Shown one piece after another: positions 51,177-61,414 of a stretch of 64,000 bases of DNA. The notes beneath the pieces were generated by a model. It was not told where the DNA came from. It was given only the letters and a program-made list of their open reading frames with translations, and searched no databases. Position 1 is the stretch's first letter. Each line of letters begins with the position of its first letter. Both the position numbers and the translations under genes were made by a program. The DNA is from CAVRTM01 sp963696105 (GTDB lineage: Bacteria > Actinomycetota > Actinomycetes > Actinomycetales > Dermatophilaceae), in assembly GCA_963696105.1 (NCBI GenBank), contig CAVOIP010000005.1, positions 496,001 to 560,000 on the forward strand, read 5' to 3'.

Positions 51177-51237
51177 TGTGCTCCTGGGTCGGCGAACAGG
51201 GGCCCGCCGCCTACGCATGACCCGACTCACGAGCACA
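51177..51237. repeat. Hairpin-forming copy of the intergenic repeat
   Basis: TGTGCTCCTGGGTCGGCGAAC (51177-51197) matches 19 of 21 bases of TGTGCTCATGGCTCGGCGAAC at 40557-40577. A partly complementary arm, ACCCGACTCACGAGCACA (51220-51237), lets it fold into a long imperfect stem. It lies in the gap between murT and the PAP2 gene, which holds no gene. Confidence 0.65.
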
Positions 51238-51289
51238 AGGCCGGTATGGCGCCCCGCTGCGCTGCAGCTCGGCCGGGAGGGCCGGAGGG

Positions 51290-52162
51290 TCAGCCGACGT
51301 GGCGGGCGACGGAGCGGCAGACCCAGCCGATGGAGCCGGCGCAGGCGATGCCGATCGCGGCGAGGGAGACGGCCGCCAGCAGGAGACTGTGCGGCTGGCC
51401 GGTGGGCCGGACGCCGGCGGACACGATGACCAGGCCCACCAGCGCCGACCCCACCAGCGAGGTGAGGTGGGGCAGCGCCGACGCCCGGCCCGGCGCGGGC
51501 CCGTCCCGCCCGAACAGGGCCAGGACGGCGAACGCGAGCGCCGCCCACAGCAGGCAGACCGCCACCCCGGCCATGACGTCGCCGGGACGGTGCCACCGGC
51601 CGACGACCGTGCCTGCCCCGATGAGGGTCGCGCCACCGGAGCCGAACAGGGCCACGAGGCTGCGCAGCGCGGCCGGGGCGACCAGGACCCCGGCGAGGGC
51701 CAGGGAGACCGCAACGGTCGTGTGCCCGCTCGGCAGCGTGTTGGTGGTGCCCAGGCCGATGTCGGGCCGGCTGAGCACGTGGTACTTCAGCACCTGCGTG
51801 GTGACGTTCGCCCCCGCGACCAGGACCATCGCCGCCACTGCCGCCGCCATCCGGCGCCGCAGCAGGGCCAGGACGACGCACGCGGCGAGGACGAGCGCCA
51901 CGGACCAGACCGAGACCAGGCTCAACACCTCGATGAGCCGGTGCGTCGTGCGCTGGGGGCTGCTGAGCGCGTCCATCGCCCGACGGTCCAGGCGCTGCCC
52001 TGTCGCACTCCCCAGGGCCACCGTCGCGACCACGGCGAACGAGACCAGCGCCGTCCCCGCCATCGCCAGAGCCGCCAGCACCAGCGGCCGCGTCCCTGCA
52101 GGCGCGGCCGTCGCACCAGGGTCGCCGGCAGGGGCCAGCTCCCCCACGTCGCCGGAGGTCAT
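51290..52162 (-). CDS. PAP2-superfamily phosphatase
   Basis: A 290-aa membrane protein of the type 2 phosphatidic-acid phosphatase family, which dephosphorylates lipid phosphates such as undecaprenyl pyrophosphate or phosphatidate. The three active-site blocks are present: KYHVLSRPD, LPSGHTT and GRWHRPGDVMAG with the catalytic histidine. About six or seven spans are visible. Placement next to guaA and murT does not fix a substrate. The ATG at 52162 is chosen over an Arg-rich extension. Confidence 0.86.
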   Translation of the reverse strand: MTSGDVGELAPAGDPGATAAPAGTRPLVLAALAMAGTALVSFAVVATVALGSATGQRLDRRAMDALSSPQRTTHRLIEVLSLVSVWSVALVLAACVVLALLRRRMAAAVAAMVLVAGANVTTQVLKYHVLSRPDIGLGTTNTLPSGHTTVAVSLALAGVLVAPAALRSLVALFGSGGATLIGAGTVVGRWHRPGDVMAGVAVCLLWAALAFAVLALFGRDGPAPGRASALPHLTSLVGSALVGLVIVSAGVRPTGQPHSLLLAAVSLAAIGIACAGSIGWVCRSVARHVG

Positions 52163-52230
52163 CGCCCCGTCATGGGACCGCCGGCCGGCCCGGCGCCCCC
52201 GGCGCATCGCACGAGCGGCAGAGTGGGCAG

Positions 52231-53812
<1,582 letters not shown>

Positions 53813-53816
<4 letters not shown>

Positions 53817-54160
53817 ACCTTAAGGCTACCGGCGATCCGCCCCTCGACCTCACGGTGCACCCGGCGCTCGACCACGAAGGGCAGCACCGGCACGAAGCCG
53901 CTCATCATCGTCAGCACCATGCGCGGCAGGCTCCAGCCCACCTTGAAGCCGAGGTTGGCGATGGAGATCACGTAGACGAAGTAGATGACCCCGTGGATCG
54001 GGCTCCACGCCGCCGACAGCCCGCCCTTGCCGAAGCCGCCGTTGATGATGATGATGACGACGAGGATGAACAGGGCCACGCCTGCCGCGAACGCCATGAC
54101 GCGGAAGAACGAGAGCGCCTTGCGGGCACCCTCGACGTCGCGAATCGGCCTGTCAGACAT
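53813..54160 (-). CDS. DUF3817 membrane protein
   Basis: A 115-aa protein of family DUF3817 with three hydrophobic helices. FFRVMAFAAGVALFILVVIII is followed by SPIHGVIYFVYVISIANLGFKVGW, the conserved HG..Y..Y core of the family, and a last span with PVLPFVVERRVHRE. Function unknown; such proteins often lie beside guaA or cytochrome oxidase assembly genes. Its start overlaps SURF1 by 8 nt and its stop overlaps guaA by 4 nt. Confidence 0.85.
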
Positions 54161-54941
54161 GAGTTGCCCTTTCGGAGAGATCAGTTCGGAGATGGTCGAC
54201 CGTGCCGGAGCGGCCCTCGTGGTCGTCGCGGACCATCCTCCACCACATGTACGCGGCGAAGAGCGCGAAGACCCACCACTGCAGCGCGTACGCCGCGTTG
54301 CGCCAGCTGAGCCCGTTGGACGGCAGCCGCGGCGGCGGGACCCGCTCGATGGCGGAGCCCGCGGTGCGGGTGGCCTCCGGCGACTCACCCGTGGCGAAGA
54401 GGAACGCGTTGTAGATCTCGCCGTGCCAGCGGTTCACCAGCAGCGAGAGGTCCACCGAGCCCAGCTGTCCCGCCGGCAGCGCCGCCCCGGTGCTCGGCGA
54501 CTCCCCCGGCGCGAGCGTGCCGTTGACCGTGACCGGGCCGGTGACCGCCGGCGGTGTCGCCCGGGCGGCGTCGGTCACGAAGCCGCGGACGACGGCGATC
54601 CGGGCGCCGGTGTCCTTCACCACGAGAGGCGTCACCACCCAGTAGCCCGTGCGCCCGTGCAACAGCCGGGGCGTCACGAGCACCTGCCCCGCGGCGTCGT
54701 ACCGGCCGGTCGCGCTGACCGGGCGGCCGGACCCGTCGGCGGGGAAGTCGGCGTACGGGGTGACCACCCGGGACAGGGGCGCGGTCGGGCGCGTGGGCGC
54801 CGCCTTGACCGCCTCGGCGCGGCCCTTGTCGCGGGCCACGTTCAGCTGCCAGAGGCCGAGGATGCTGAACGTGACCATGACCACGACGACCAGGGCGAGC
54901 AGCCCCAGCCACCGGGGTTTCATGGCGGTTCGCAGCACCAC
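54153..54941 (-). CDS. SURF1-family cytochrome oxidase assembly protein
   Basis: A 262-aa SURF1 homologue, involved in assembling haem-copper cytochrome c oxidase. It has the two-span layout of the family: the N-terminal helix WLGLLALVVVVMVTFSILGLWQLNVARDK, an extracytoplasmic domain with VSATGRYDA and GYWVVTPLVV, and the C-terminal helix NAAYALQWWVFALFAAYMWWR. No cox genes are nearby. GTG 54941 is 1 nt after the GMC gene stop; ATG 54923 is an equally good start. Confidence 0.88.
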   Translation of the reverse strand: MVLRTAMKPRWLGLLALVVVVMVTFSILGLWQLNVARDKGRAEAVKAAPTRPTAPLSRVVTPYADFPADGSGRPVSATGRYDAAGQVLVTPRLLHGRTGYWVVTPLVVKDTGARIAVVRGFVTDAARATPPAVTGPVTVNGTLAPGESPSTGAALPAGQLGSVDLSLLVNRWHGEIYNAFLFATGESPEATRTAGSAIERVPPPRLPSNGLSWRNAAYALQWWVFALFAAYMWWRMVRDDHEGRSGTVDHLRTDLSERATHV

Positions 54942-54942
54942 C

Positions 54943-56670
54943 TCAGGCTAGATGACCTGCCTGTGCGGGCCGTCGCCGCCTCGACCGGGACTCACGAACC
55001 GGCCGGACCGGCTCCAGCCGCTCGTACGCCGCCCCCTGGGCCGGCCGCCGGTCCGCGTCCCCGGCCGCCGGCCACAGCGACATCGCCCGCTCGGCCTGCG
55101 CGGTGATCGTCAGCGAGGGGTTGACCCCGAGGTTGGCCGAGACGGCCGAGCCGTCGACCACGTGCAGGCCGGGGTAGCCCCACACCCGGTGGTAGGGGTC
55201 GAGCACCCCGTGGTCGCGGCTGGCCCCGATCACCACGCCGCCGAGGAAGTGGGCGGTCATCGGCACGTTGAGCACCTCACCGAGCGAGCCGCCGGGCGTG
55301 GCCGGGACGCCAGTGCGCTGGCCGAGGCGGACCGCCAGCTGCCGCAGCGCCCGGTGGCCGGAGGGGATCCACGTCGGGTTCGGCTCGCCGTGGCCCTGCC
55401 GGGACGTGAGCCGCACGCCCCCGAGCAGCCCCCGCCGTGGCGAGACGGTGAGGGAGTTGTCCAGGCTCTGCATCACCAGGCCGATCACCGTGCGCTCGCT
55501 CCACCGGCGCACCGACAGCGACCGCGCGAAGGCAACCGGCCGGCGTACGGCGTGGGCGGCGAAGCGCAGCGGCCGGGGCACCCGGCCGTCGCCCGGGACG
55601 AGGATGGTCGCCAGCAGCCCCATCGCGTTGCTGCCGCGGCCGTAGCGGCAGTTCTCGATGTGCGTGTCGGCGTCGGGGTGGAAGGAGGAGGTGATCGCGA
55701 CCCCACGGTTCAGGTCGACGCCTCGCGGCACCCGGACCGTCATGGCCCCGCCGAGGGCCTCGGAGTTGGTGCGGGTCAGCTCGCCGAGGCGCGGTGACAG
55801 GTGCGGCAGCCCGCCCCGGACCCGCATCGTGTGCAGCAGCCGCTGGGTGCCCCACGCGCCGGCTGCCAGGACCACCTGTCCGGCGGTGACCGTGCGCCGG
55901 TCCTTGCGCAGCCACGCCCCGGTCGCCTCGGTGGTGACCCGGTAGCCGCGCTCCGGCCGGCCCGGGTCGACCGGCCGCACCGACGTCACGGTCCGCAGCG
56001 GCTCGATCCGTGCGCCGCGCCGCTCGGCCAGGGCGAGGTAGTTCTTGACCAACGTGTTCTTGGCGCCGACCCGGCAGCCGACCATGCAGTTGCCGCACTG
56101 GGTGCAGCCGGTGCGCTCGGGGCCGTCGCCGCCGAAGTAGGGGTCGGGCACCCGCTCCCCCGGCGGGCCGAAGAACACCCCGACCGGCGTACGACGGAAC
56201 GTGTCGCCGACGCCCAGGTCGTCGGCGACCTGGCGCATCACCTGCTCCACCGGGCCGTCGCAGGGGTTGGTCACCACGCCGAGCATCCTCGAGGCCGTCT
56301 CGTAGTGCGGCGCCAGCTCGGCCCGCCAGTCGGTGATGTCGCGCCACTGCGGGTCGCGGAAGAACCCGGCCGGAGGCACGTAGAGGGTGTTGGCGTAGTT
56401 CAGCGAGCCGCCGCCGACGCCGGCGCCGGCCAGCAGCACCACGTCGCGCAGCCGGTGGATCCGCTGGACGCCGAAGCAGCCCAGCCGCGGCGCCCACAGG
56501 TAGCGGCGCAGGTCCCAGGAGGTCCGGGCGAAGTCGCCGTCCTCGAACCGGCGGCCCGACTCGTAGACGTGCACGCCGTAGCCCTTCTCGGCCAGCCGCA
56601 GCGCCGCGACGGCGCCGCCGAAGCCCGAGCCCACCACCACGACGTCGTGGTCGAAGCGCTCCGGCGTCAC
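54943..56670 (-). CDS. GMC-family FAD oxidoreductase (cholesterol-oxidase-like, Fe-S motif)
   Basis: A 575-aa flavoprotein. The N-terminal FAD fold reads VVVVGSGFGGAVAALRLAEKGYGVHVYESG. AGAGVGGGSLNYANTLYVPP is the second FAD motif, and the C-terminal GLHVVDGSAVSANLGVNPSLTITA is the GMC signature. It resembles ChoD-type proteins. A CX2CX2CX3C cluster (CTQCGNCMVGC, near residue 195) suggests an iron-sulfur cluster, unusual for simple GMC oxidases. The substrate, an alcohol or sterol, is unknown. Its GTG overlaps the aldehyde dehydrogenase stop, so an alcohol-to-acid oxidation pair is plausible. Confidence 0.87.
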   Translation of the reverse strand: MTPERFDHDVVVVGSGFGGAVAALRLAEKGYGVHVYESGRRFEDGDFARTSWDLRRYLWAPRLGCFGVQRIHRLRDVVLLAGAGVGGGSLNYANTLYVPPAGFFRDPQWRDITDWRAELAPHYETASRMLGVVTNPCDGPVEQVMRQVADDLGVGDTFRRTPVGVFFGPPGERVPDPYFGGDGPERTGCTQCGNCMVGCRVGAKNTLVKNYLALAERRGARIEPLRTVTSVRPVDPGRPERGYRVTTEATGAWLRKDRRTVTAGQVVLAAGAWGTQRLLHTMRVRGGLPHLSPRLGELTRTNSEALGGAMTVRVPRGVDLNRGVAITSSFHPDADTHIENCRYGRGSNAMGLLATILVPGDGRVPRPLRFAAHAVRRPVAFARSLSVRRWSERTVIGLVMQSLDNSLTVSPRRGLLGGVRLTSRQGHGEPNPTWIPSGHRALRQLAVRLGQRTGVPATPGGSLGEVLNVPMTAHFLGGVVIGASRDHGVLDPYHRVWGYPGLHVVDGSAVSANLGVNPSLTITAQAERAMSLWPAAGDADRRPAQGAAYERLEPVRPVRESRSRRRRPAQAGHLA

Positions 56671-58256
56671 CGGACGCCCAGGCGCTTCAGCGTCGTCAGC
56701 GCCAGGGTCAGGGCGTGGGCCCACTGCTCGTCGGTGACGCGCGGCGGCGCGGCGAAACCGACCAGGCGCTGGGTCGCGACGTTCTGGGACTCGGTGTACT
56801 TGTGGATGCCCTCGGCGCCGTGCCGCCGGGACAGCCCCGAGCTCTTCATCCCGCCCATCGGCGCGGCGATGCTCGCCCAGGCGGCGGCGTAGCCGTCGTT
56901 GACGTTCACCGTGCCCGCCCGCACCGCGGCGGCCAGCCGGCGCCCCCGAGCCGTGTCCCGGGTCCAGATCGAGGCGTTGAGGCCGTAGTCGCTGTCGTTG
57001 GCCAGGGTGACGGCCTCCTCGTCGCTGCGGACGGGGTAGACCGAGACGACCGGCCCGAACGTCTCCTCGTCGCGGCAGCTCATGGCGGCGGTGACGTCGG
57101 CCAGGACGGTCGGCTCGTAGAAGAAGGGGCCGATGTCGGGGCGGTGCCGGCCGCCGGTGAGGACCCGCGCGCCCTTGCTGCGGGCGTCCTCGACGTGCGC
57201 GGTGACCCGCTCCAGCTGGGCCGCCGAGCACAGGCTGCCCATGTCCGCGTCGAAGTCCAGGCCGGCCCCCAGCCGCAACGCCCGGGTGGTGCGCACGAAC
57301 GCCGCGAGGAACTCCTCGGCGACGTCCTCGTGGACCAGCAGCCGCTCGACCGAGATGCACAGCTGCCCGGCCGAGGAGAAGCACGCACGGACGGCGCCCT
57401 GGACCGCGCGCGGCAGGTCGGCGTCCGCGGCGACGTACATCGCGTTCTTGCCGCCCAGCTCCAGGCTCGCGCCGACGAGTCGCTCCGCGGCGCGCCGGGC
57501 GACGACCCGGCCCGTCGCGGTGGAGCCGGTGAAGCAGACGTAGTCGGCCTCGTCCAGGACGGCCGCGCCGATGTCCGGTCCGCCGAGCACGACCTGCAGC
57601 ACCCGCTCGGGCAGCCCCGCCTCCTCCAGCAGCGCGACCGCCTGCAGCGCGGTCAGGGCCGACTGGCTGTCGGGGCGCAGGACGACGGCGTTGCCGGCCA
57701 GCAGCGCGGGGATCGCGTCGGTGATCGACATGGACAGCGGGTAGTTCCACGGGCCGACGACACCGACGACGCCCTTGGGGTGGCGCAGCTCGACCGAGCG
57801 GGTCAGCACCGGGAACGCGCCCAGGCGGCGGCGTGGGCGCAGGTAGCCGGCCGCGCGACGGCCGTAGTGCCGGCTCACCATGGCGGTGTCGGCGACCTCC
57901 TCGAACGCGTGCACCCGCGCCTTGCCCGACTCGAGCTGGATCAGGTCGAGCAGCTGCCGCTGGCGCTGCAGGACCAGGTCGTGGAACCGCAGGACGACGC
58001 GCTCACGGTGCTCGACCGGCAGCCGGGCCCAGGACCGCTGGGCGGCGCGGGCGCCGGCGTAGGCCACGCGCACGTCGTCGGGGGTGGAGAGCGGCAGCGC
58101 GGCCAGCGGCGCCCCCGTCATCGGGGTGTGCGTCAGCAGCGTGGCCGGCCGCGCCGCGCAGACCACCCGCTCGGTCAGCCGGCGGACCAGTCCCGGGTCC
58201 ACGGCGTACGTCGCGGTGGGGTCGGTCTCGGGGTCGGCGATCGTCTCGGGTGCCAT
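56667..58256 (-). CDS. Succinic-semialdehyde dehydrogenase-like aldehyde dehydrogenase
   Basis: A 529-aa NAD(P)-dependent aldehyde dehydrogenase. It carries GVVGVVGPWNYPLSMSITDAIPALLAGNAVV, the glutamate general base in LELGGKNAM, the nucleophilic cysteine in SAGQLCISVERL, and ETFGPVVSVYPV. Close family naming is succinate-semialdehyde dehydrogenase, but specificity is not proven. A TACGCT box 7 nt before the ATG at 58256 indicates a leaderless start of the run aldehyde dehydrogenase-GMC-SURF1-DUF3817-guaA. It diverges from the epimerase gene. Confidence 0.88.
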   Translation of the reverse strand: MAPETIADPETDPTATYAVDPGLVRRLTERVVCAARPATLLTHTPMTGAPLAALPLSTPDDVRVAYAGARAAQRSWARLPVEHRERVVLRFHDLVLQRQRQLLDLIQLESGKARVHAFEEVADTAMVSRHYGRRAAGYLRPRRRLGAFPVLTRSVELRHPKGVVGVVGPWNYPLSMSITDAIPALLAGNAVVLRPDSQSALTALQAVALLEEAGLPERVLQVVLGGPDIGAAVLDEADYVCFTGSTATGRVVARRAAERLVGASLELGGKNAMYVAADADLPRAVQGAVRACFSSAGQLCISVERLLVHEDVAEEFLAAFVRTTRALRLGAGLDFDADMGSLCSAAQLERVTAHVEDARSKGARVLTGGRHRPDIGPFFYEPTVLADVTAAMSCRDEETFGPVVSVYPVRSDEEAVTLANDSDYGLNASIWTRDTARGRRLAAAVRAGTVNVNDGYAAAWASIAAPMGGMKSSGLSRRHGAEGIHKYTESQNVATQRLVGFAAPPRVTDEQWAHALTLALTTLKRLGVR

Positions 58257-58263
58257 GCCACGG

Positions 58264-58269
58264 AGCGTA
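58264..58269 (-). promoter_or_regulatory. Predicted -10 box of the aldehyde dehydrogenase operon (leaderless)
   Basis: TACGCT on the minus strand ends 7 nt before the ATG at 58256. Confidence 0.5.
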
Positions 58270-58378
58270 TGCCGCGCCGCCGCCGTCCACGACCCATCGG
58301 TAACACCCGACCGCCGTTCGCGGGACACAAGGTGCCGATCCCTGCCGCGCCGGGTCGGGCTGTGCCAGCGTGGGCGCC

Positions 58379-59431
58379 ATGAGGGTGGTCCTGACCGGCG
58401 GTGCCGGGTTCGTCGGCTGTGCGGTGGCCGGGCGGCTGGCGGCCGACGGCCACGACGTCCTCGTCCTGGACTCGCTGCGCGCCGACGTGCACACCGACGG
58501 CGGCGCCTCCTCCCGCGAGCGCCTGGAGTCGGTCGGTGCCGGGCTGACGGTCGGCGACGTCCGCGACCCGGACGCGGTGGCCCGGGTGCTGCGCCGAGCG
58601 GACGCCGTGGTGCACCTGGCCGCCAAGGTGGGGCTCGGGGTCGACATCGGCGACATGGACGACTACGTCGCGAGCAACGACCACGGCACCGCGGTGCTGC
58701 TGCGGGTCGCCGCGGCCGCGGGGGTGCACCGGCTGGTGCACGCCAGCTCGATGGTCGTCTACGGCGAAGGACGCTACGACTGCCCGCACCACGGTCCGGT
58801 GCCACCGGCGCCGCGGGCACGCGAGGCGCTGGAGCGGAGGGTGTTCGAGCCGGCCTGCCCCGCCTGCGGTGCCGCGCTGCGCCCGGGACGGGTGACCGAG
58901 CACGCGCGGCTGGACCCGCGGACGACGTACGCGGCCACCAAGGTGGCCCAGGAGCACCTGGCCGCCGTGTGGTCGCGCGAGACCGGCGCGACGGCCGTCT
59001 CCCTCCGGCTGCACAACGTCTACGGGCCGGGCATGCCCCGCAACACCCCGTACGCCGGCGTCGCGGCGGTGTTCTCTTCCGCCCTCGACCGGGGCGAGGC
59101 GCCGCGGGTGTTCGAGGACGGTTGCCAGCGCAGGGACTTCGTCCACGTGAAGGACGTCGCCGCGGCGTTCGCGACGTGCCTGGCCGCCACCGGGAGCCTG
59201 CCGCCCGGGCACCGCGCCTACAACGTCGGCTCGGGGGTCGTCAGCACGGTCGGTGACGTGGCGCGGGCGCTGTCGGCGTCGCGAGGCGGTCCCGATCCCG
59301 TCGTCACCGGCGACTACCGCCTGGGCGACGTCCGCCACATCACCGCATCCAGCGAGCTGCTGCGCCGCGAGCTTGGTTGGCGCGCAAGGGTCTCCCTGCG
59401 CGAGGGGGTCAGCGGGCTGCAGCTCGCCTAG
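58379..59431 (+). CDS. NAD-dependent sugar epimerase/dehydratase (extended SDR) with CxxC insert
   Basis: A 350-aa extended SDR enzyme acting on nucleotide sugars. The NAD motif is VVLTGGAGFVGCAVAGRL, the active-site YxxxK is in TTYAATKVAQEHL, and LRLHNVYGPGMPRNTPYAG follows. Between the SDR strands is an insert with CPACGAAL, a CxxCG pair that may bind zinc, plus CPHHG. UDP-sugar epimerisation is likely but the sugar is unknown; it could supply the neighbouring GT2. Its TAG stop shares a CTAG palindrome with the convergent kinase stop. Confidence 0.86.
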   Translation: MRVVLTGGAGFVGCAVAGRLAADGHDVLVLDSLRADVHTDGGASSRERLESVGAGLTVGDVRDPDAVARVLRRADAVVHLAAKVGLGVDIGDMDDYVASNDHGTAVLLRVAAAAGVHRLVHASSMVVYGEGRYDCPHHGPVPPAPRAREALERRVFEPACPACGAALRPGRVTEHARLDPRTTYAATKVAQEHLAAVWSRETGATAVSLRLHNVYGPGMPRNTPYAGVAAVFSSALDRGEAPRVFEDGCQRRDFVHVKDVAAAFATCLAATGSLPPGHRAYNVGSGVVSTVGDVARALSASRGGPDPVVTGDYRLGDVRHITASSELLRRELGWRARVSLREGVSGLQLA

Positions 59432-60591
59432 GCCGGGCCGGCAGGCAGGCAGACGTCGAAGCGGCAGCCGCCGCCGACGTTGGCGACAGTGAGGTTGCCG
59501 GCGTGGGACTCCACCACACCCCGGGCGATGGTCAGCCCCAGACCGGCACCGGCATCGTCGGTGCCGCGCTCGGGCTGACCCCGCCAGCCGATGTCGAACA
59601 CCCGCTCGAGGTCGTGGTCCTCGATACCACCGCACCCGTCGGTCACGCTCACCTGCGCCCGCCCGTCCGGCGTCCGCCGGGCCGCGACCAGCACCGTGCC
59701 GCCGGCCGGCGTGTGCCGCACCGCGTTGCCGACCAGGTTGGACAGGGCCCGGGCGAGCTCGTCGCTGTTGCCCTGGACCGCCAGCCGGTCCCCCGCCGCG
59801 TCGACGTCGACCCCGAGCAGGACGCCGCGTCGGCGGGCGGCCTCGCGGGCCTCCCCCGCGACGTCGTGCACCACCTCGACCAGGCTGACCGGGCGGCGGG
59901 CCGGCTGCTCCTGCGACAGCCCGGCGTTGAGCCGGGACAGCTCGAACAGGTCGTCCACGAGGGCGCTCATCCGGCCGACCGTCTGCTGCATCTGGCGCAG
60001 CGCGGCCGGCCGGTCCTCGATCACGTCGTCCTCCAGCCCCTCGGCCAGAGCCCGGAGCCCGGCCAGCGGCGTGCGCAGGTCGTGCGACATGAATGCCACG
60101 AGCTCGCGGCGACTGCGCTCGAGGGCCAGCTCACGGTCGCGTGACGCGCGCAGCTTGGACCGGGTCGCCTCCAGCTCGGCGGCCAGCGCGGTCAGCTCGG
60201 CGGGGGCCGAGAACCGGGCGCCCGCCGGGGCATCGGTGCCGCGGGCATCCTGGCCGTCACGGCTGGCCGACAGCCCACGCAGGGCCGCGGTGAGCTCGCG
60301 CGACCCCGACGCCACCCGTCGGCCGAGGACGTAGGACAGACCCACCGCCAGCAGCGACGCCGAGATGAGGGCCGCCGACACCACCTGGGTGTCGTGGGTG
60401 GAGATGAGCATCTGTCTGACGTTGACCGCGACGGCCGCCGAGACGCCTGCCACCGGCACGAGCGCGGCGACGACGATGGACAGCAGGAGGGAGCGGTGGC
60501 GCGCCGCCTGCAGCACCCCCGCGCCGAGGGCGCCGGTGACGAGGACGACGGCCACCGTCGTCCACAGGACCGCCAGCATGTCGCCGCTCAT
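59428..60591 (-). CDS. Sensor histidine kinase
   Basis: A 387-aa membrane sensor kinase. Three hydrophobic stretches lie in residues 5-90 (LAVLWTTVAVVLVTGALGAGVL, LLLSIVVAALVPVAGVSAAVAV and ALISASLLAVGLSYVLG), followed by a HAMP-like linker. His170 in VAFMSHDLRTPLAGLRAL is the phosphorylation site. The ATPase domain has LVGNAVRHTPAGG (N box) and DAGAGLGLTIARGVV (G2). Its short sensor region suggests membrane or envelope signals. Its ATG overlaps the regulator stop (ATGA), so it follows the response regulator in one operon. Confidence 0.92.
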   Translation of the reverse strand: MSGDMLAVLWTTVAVVLVTGALGAGVLQAARHRSLLLSIVVAALVPVAGVSAAVAVNVRQMLISTHDTQVVSAALISASLLAVGLSYVLGRRVASGSRELTAALRGLSASRDGQDARGTDAPAGARFSAPAELTALAAELEATRSKLRASRDRELALERSRRELVAFMSHDLRTPLAGLRALAEGLEDDVIEDRPAALRQMQQTVGRMSALVDDLFELSRLNAGLSQEQPARRPVSLVEVVHDVAGEAREAARRRGVLLGVDVDAAGDRLAVQGNSDELARALSNLVGNAVRHTPAGGTVLVAARRTPDGRAQVSVTDGCGGIEDHDLERVFDIGWRGQPERGTDDAGAGLGLTIARGVVESHAGNLTVANVGGGCRFDVCLPAGPA

Positions 60592-61292
60592 GCGCCGCCC
60601 TCCTCGGGGTCGAAGCGGTAGCCGGTGCCGCGCACCGTCACCACCAGCCGCGGGTCGGAGGGGTCGCGCTCGACCTTCTCGCGCAGTCGGCGCACGTGCA
60701 CCGTGACCGTCGACGTGTCACCGAAGTCCCATCCCCACACCCGGCGCATCAGCTGCTCCTTGGTGAACGCGTCACCGGGGTGGGTGGCGAGGTGGGCCAG
60801 CAGGTCGAACTCGCGGTGGGTGAGGGACAGCGGCTCGCCGTCGCGCAGCGCGGTCCGCGCCCCCAAGTCGATCGTCAGCGCGCCGGAAACCACCGTCCGC
60901 GGCAGCATCGAGGCCGACCCCAGCCGCTCGGCGCGCCGCAGCAGCGCCTGCACGCGCAGCACGGTCTCGCGCGGGCTGAACGGCTTGACCATGTAGTCGT
61001 CAGCGCCCATCTCGAGGCCGAGCAGCCGGTCGTCCTCCTCGCCCCGGGCGGACAGGATGATGACGGCCGCGACGTCGTCGTCGGCGCGACGGCGCTGCAG
61101 CACCTCGAGCCCGGACAGACCGGGCAGCATCACGTCGAGGATGACCACGTCGGGCAGCCACTGCCGCCACTCCTGCAGCGCCGTCGGACCGTCCGCGGCG
61201 ACGCGCGGCTCGAACCCGGCCTTGCGCAGGTATGCGGACAGCACGCTCGACACGGTTGAGTCGTCCTCGACCACCAGCACCTTGGCGACCAC
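60588..61292 (-). CDS. OmpR/PhoB-family response regulator
   Basis: A 234-aa regulator. The receiver has E9-D10-D11, phospho-acceptor Asp53 in VVILDVMLPGLSG, and the lysine in YMVKPFSP. The winged-helix output domain reads LSLTHREFDLLAHLATHPGDAFTKEQLMRRVWGW, ending VRGTGYRFDP. It is the partner of the downstream kinase. A TACGCT box 6 nt before GTG 61292 makes it leaderless. The divergent GT2/fusion operon starts 122 nt away and is the most likely target. Confidence 0.92.
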   Translation of the reverse strand: MVAKVLVVEDDSTVSSVLSAYLRKAGFEPRVAADGPTALQEWRQWLPDVVILDVMLPGLSGLEVLQRRRADDDVAAVIILSARGEEDDRLLGLEMGADDYMVKPFSPRETVLRVQALLRRAERLGSASMLPRTVVSGALTIDLGARTALRDGEPLSLTHREFDLLAHLATHPGDAFTKEQLMRRVWGWDFGDTSTVTVHVRRLREKVERDPSDPRLVVTVRGTGYRFDPEEGGA

Positions 61293-61298
61293 GGTCCG

Positions 61299-61304
61299 AG
61301 CGTA
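61299..61304 (-). promoter_or_regulatory. Predicted -10 box of response regulator gene (leaderless)
   Basis: TACGCT on the minus strand ends 6 nt before the GTG at 61292. Confidence 0.55.
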
Positions 61305-61402
61305 GGCGACACCGTGCGGGGCGCCGGCCCCGTCGGACCGGCCGGGCGCGGGCGTAAGCATCTCGTCAGGGGCGACGGGCACCCGCCAGCGGCTGGCCCA
61401 CC

Positions 61403-61408
61403 TAGCGT
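61403..61408 (+). promoter_or_regulatory. Predicted -10 box of GT2 gene (leaderless)
   Basis: TAGCGT ends 6 nt before the ATG at 61415. With the divergent box at 61299-61304 it defines a back-to-back promoter region of about 100 bp. Confidence 0.55.
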
Positions 61409-61414
61409 CGGAGC

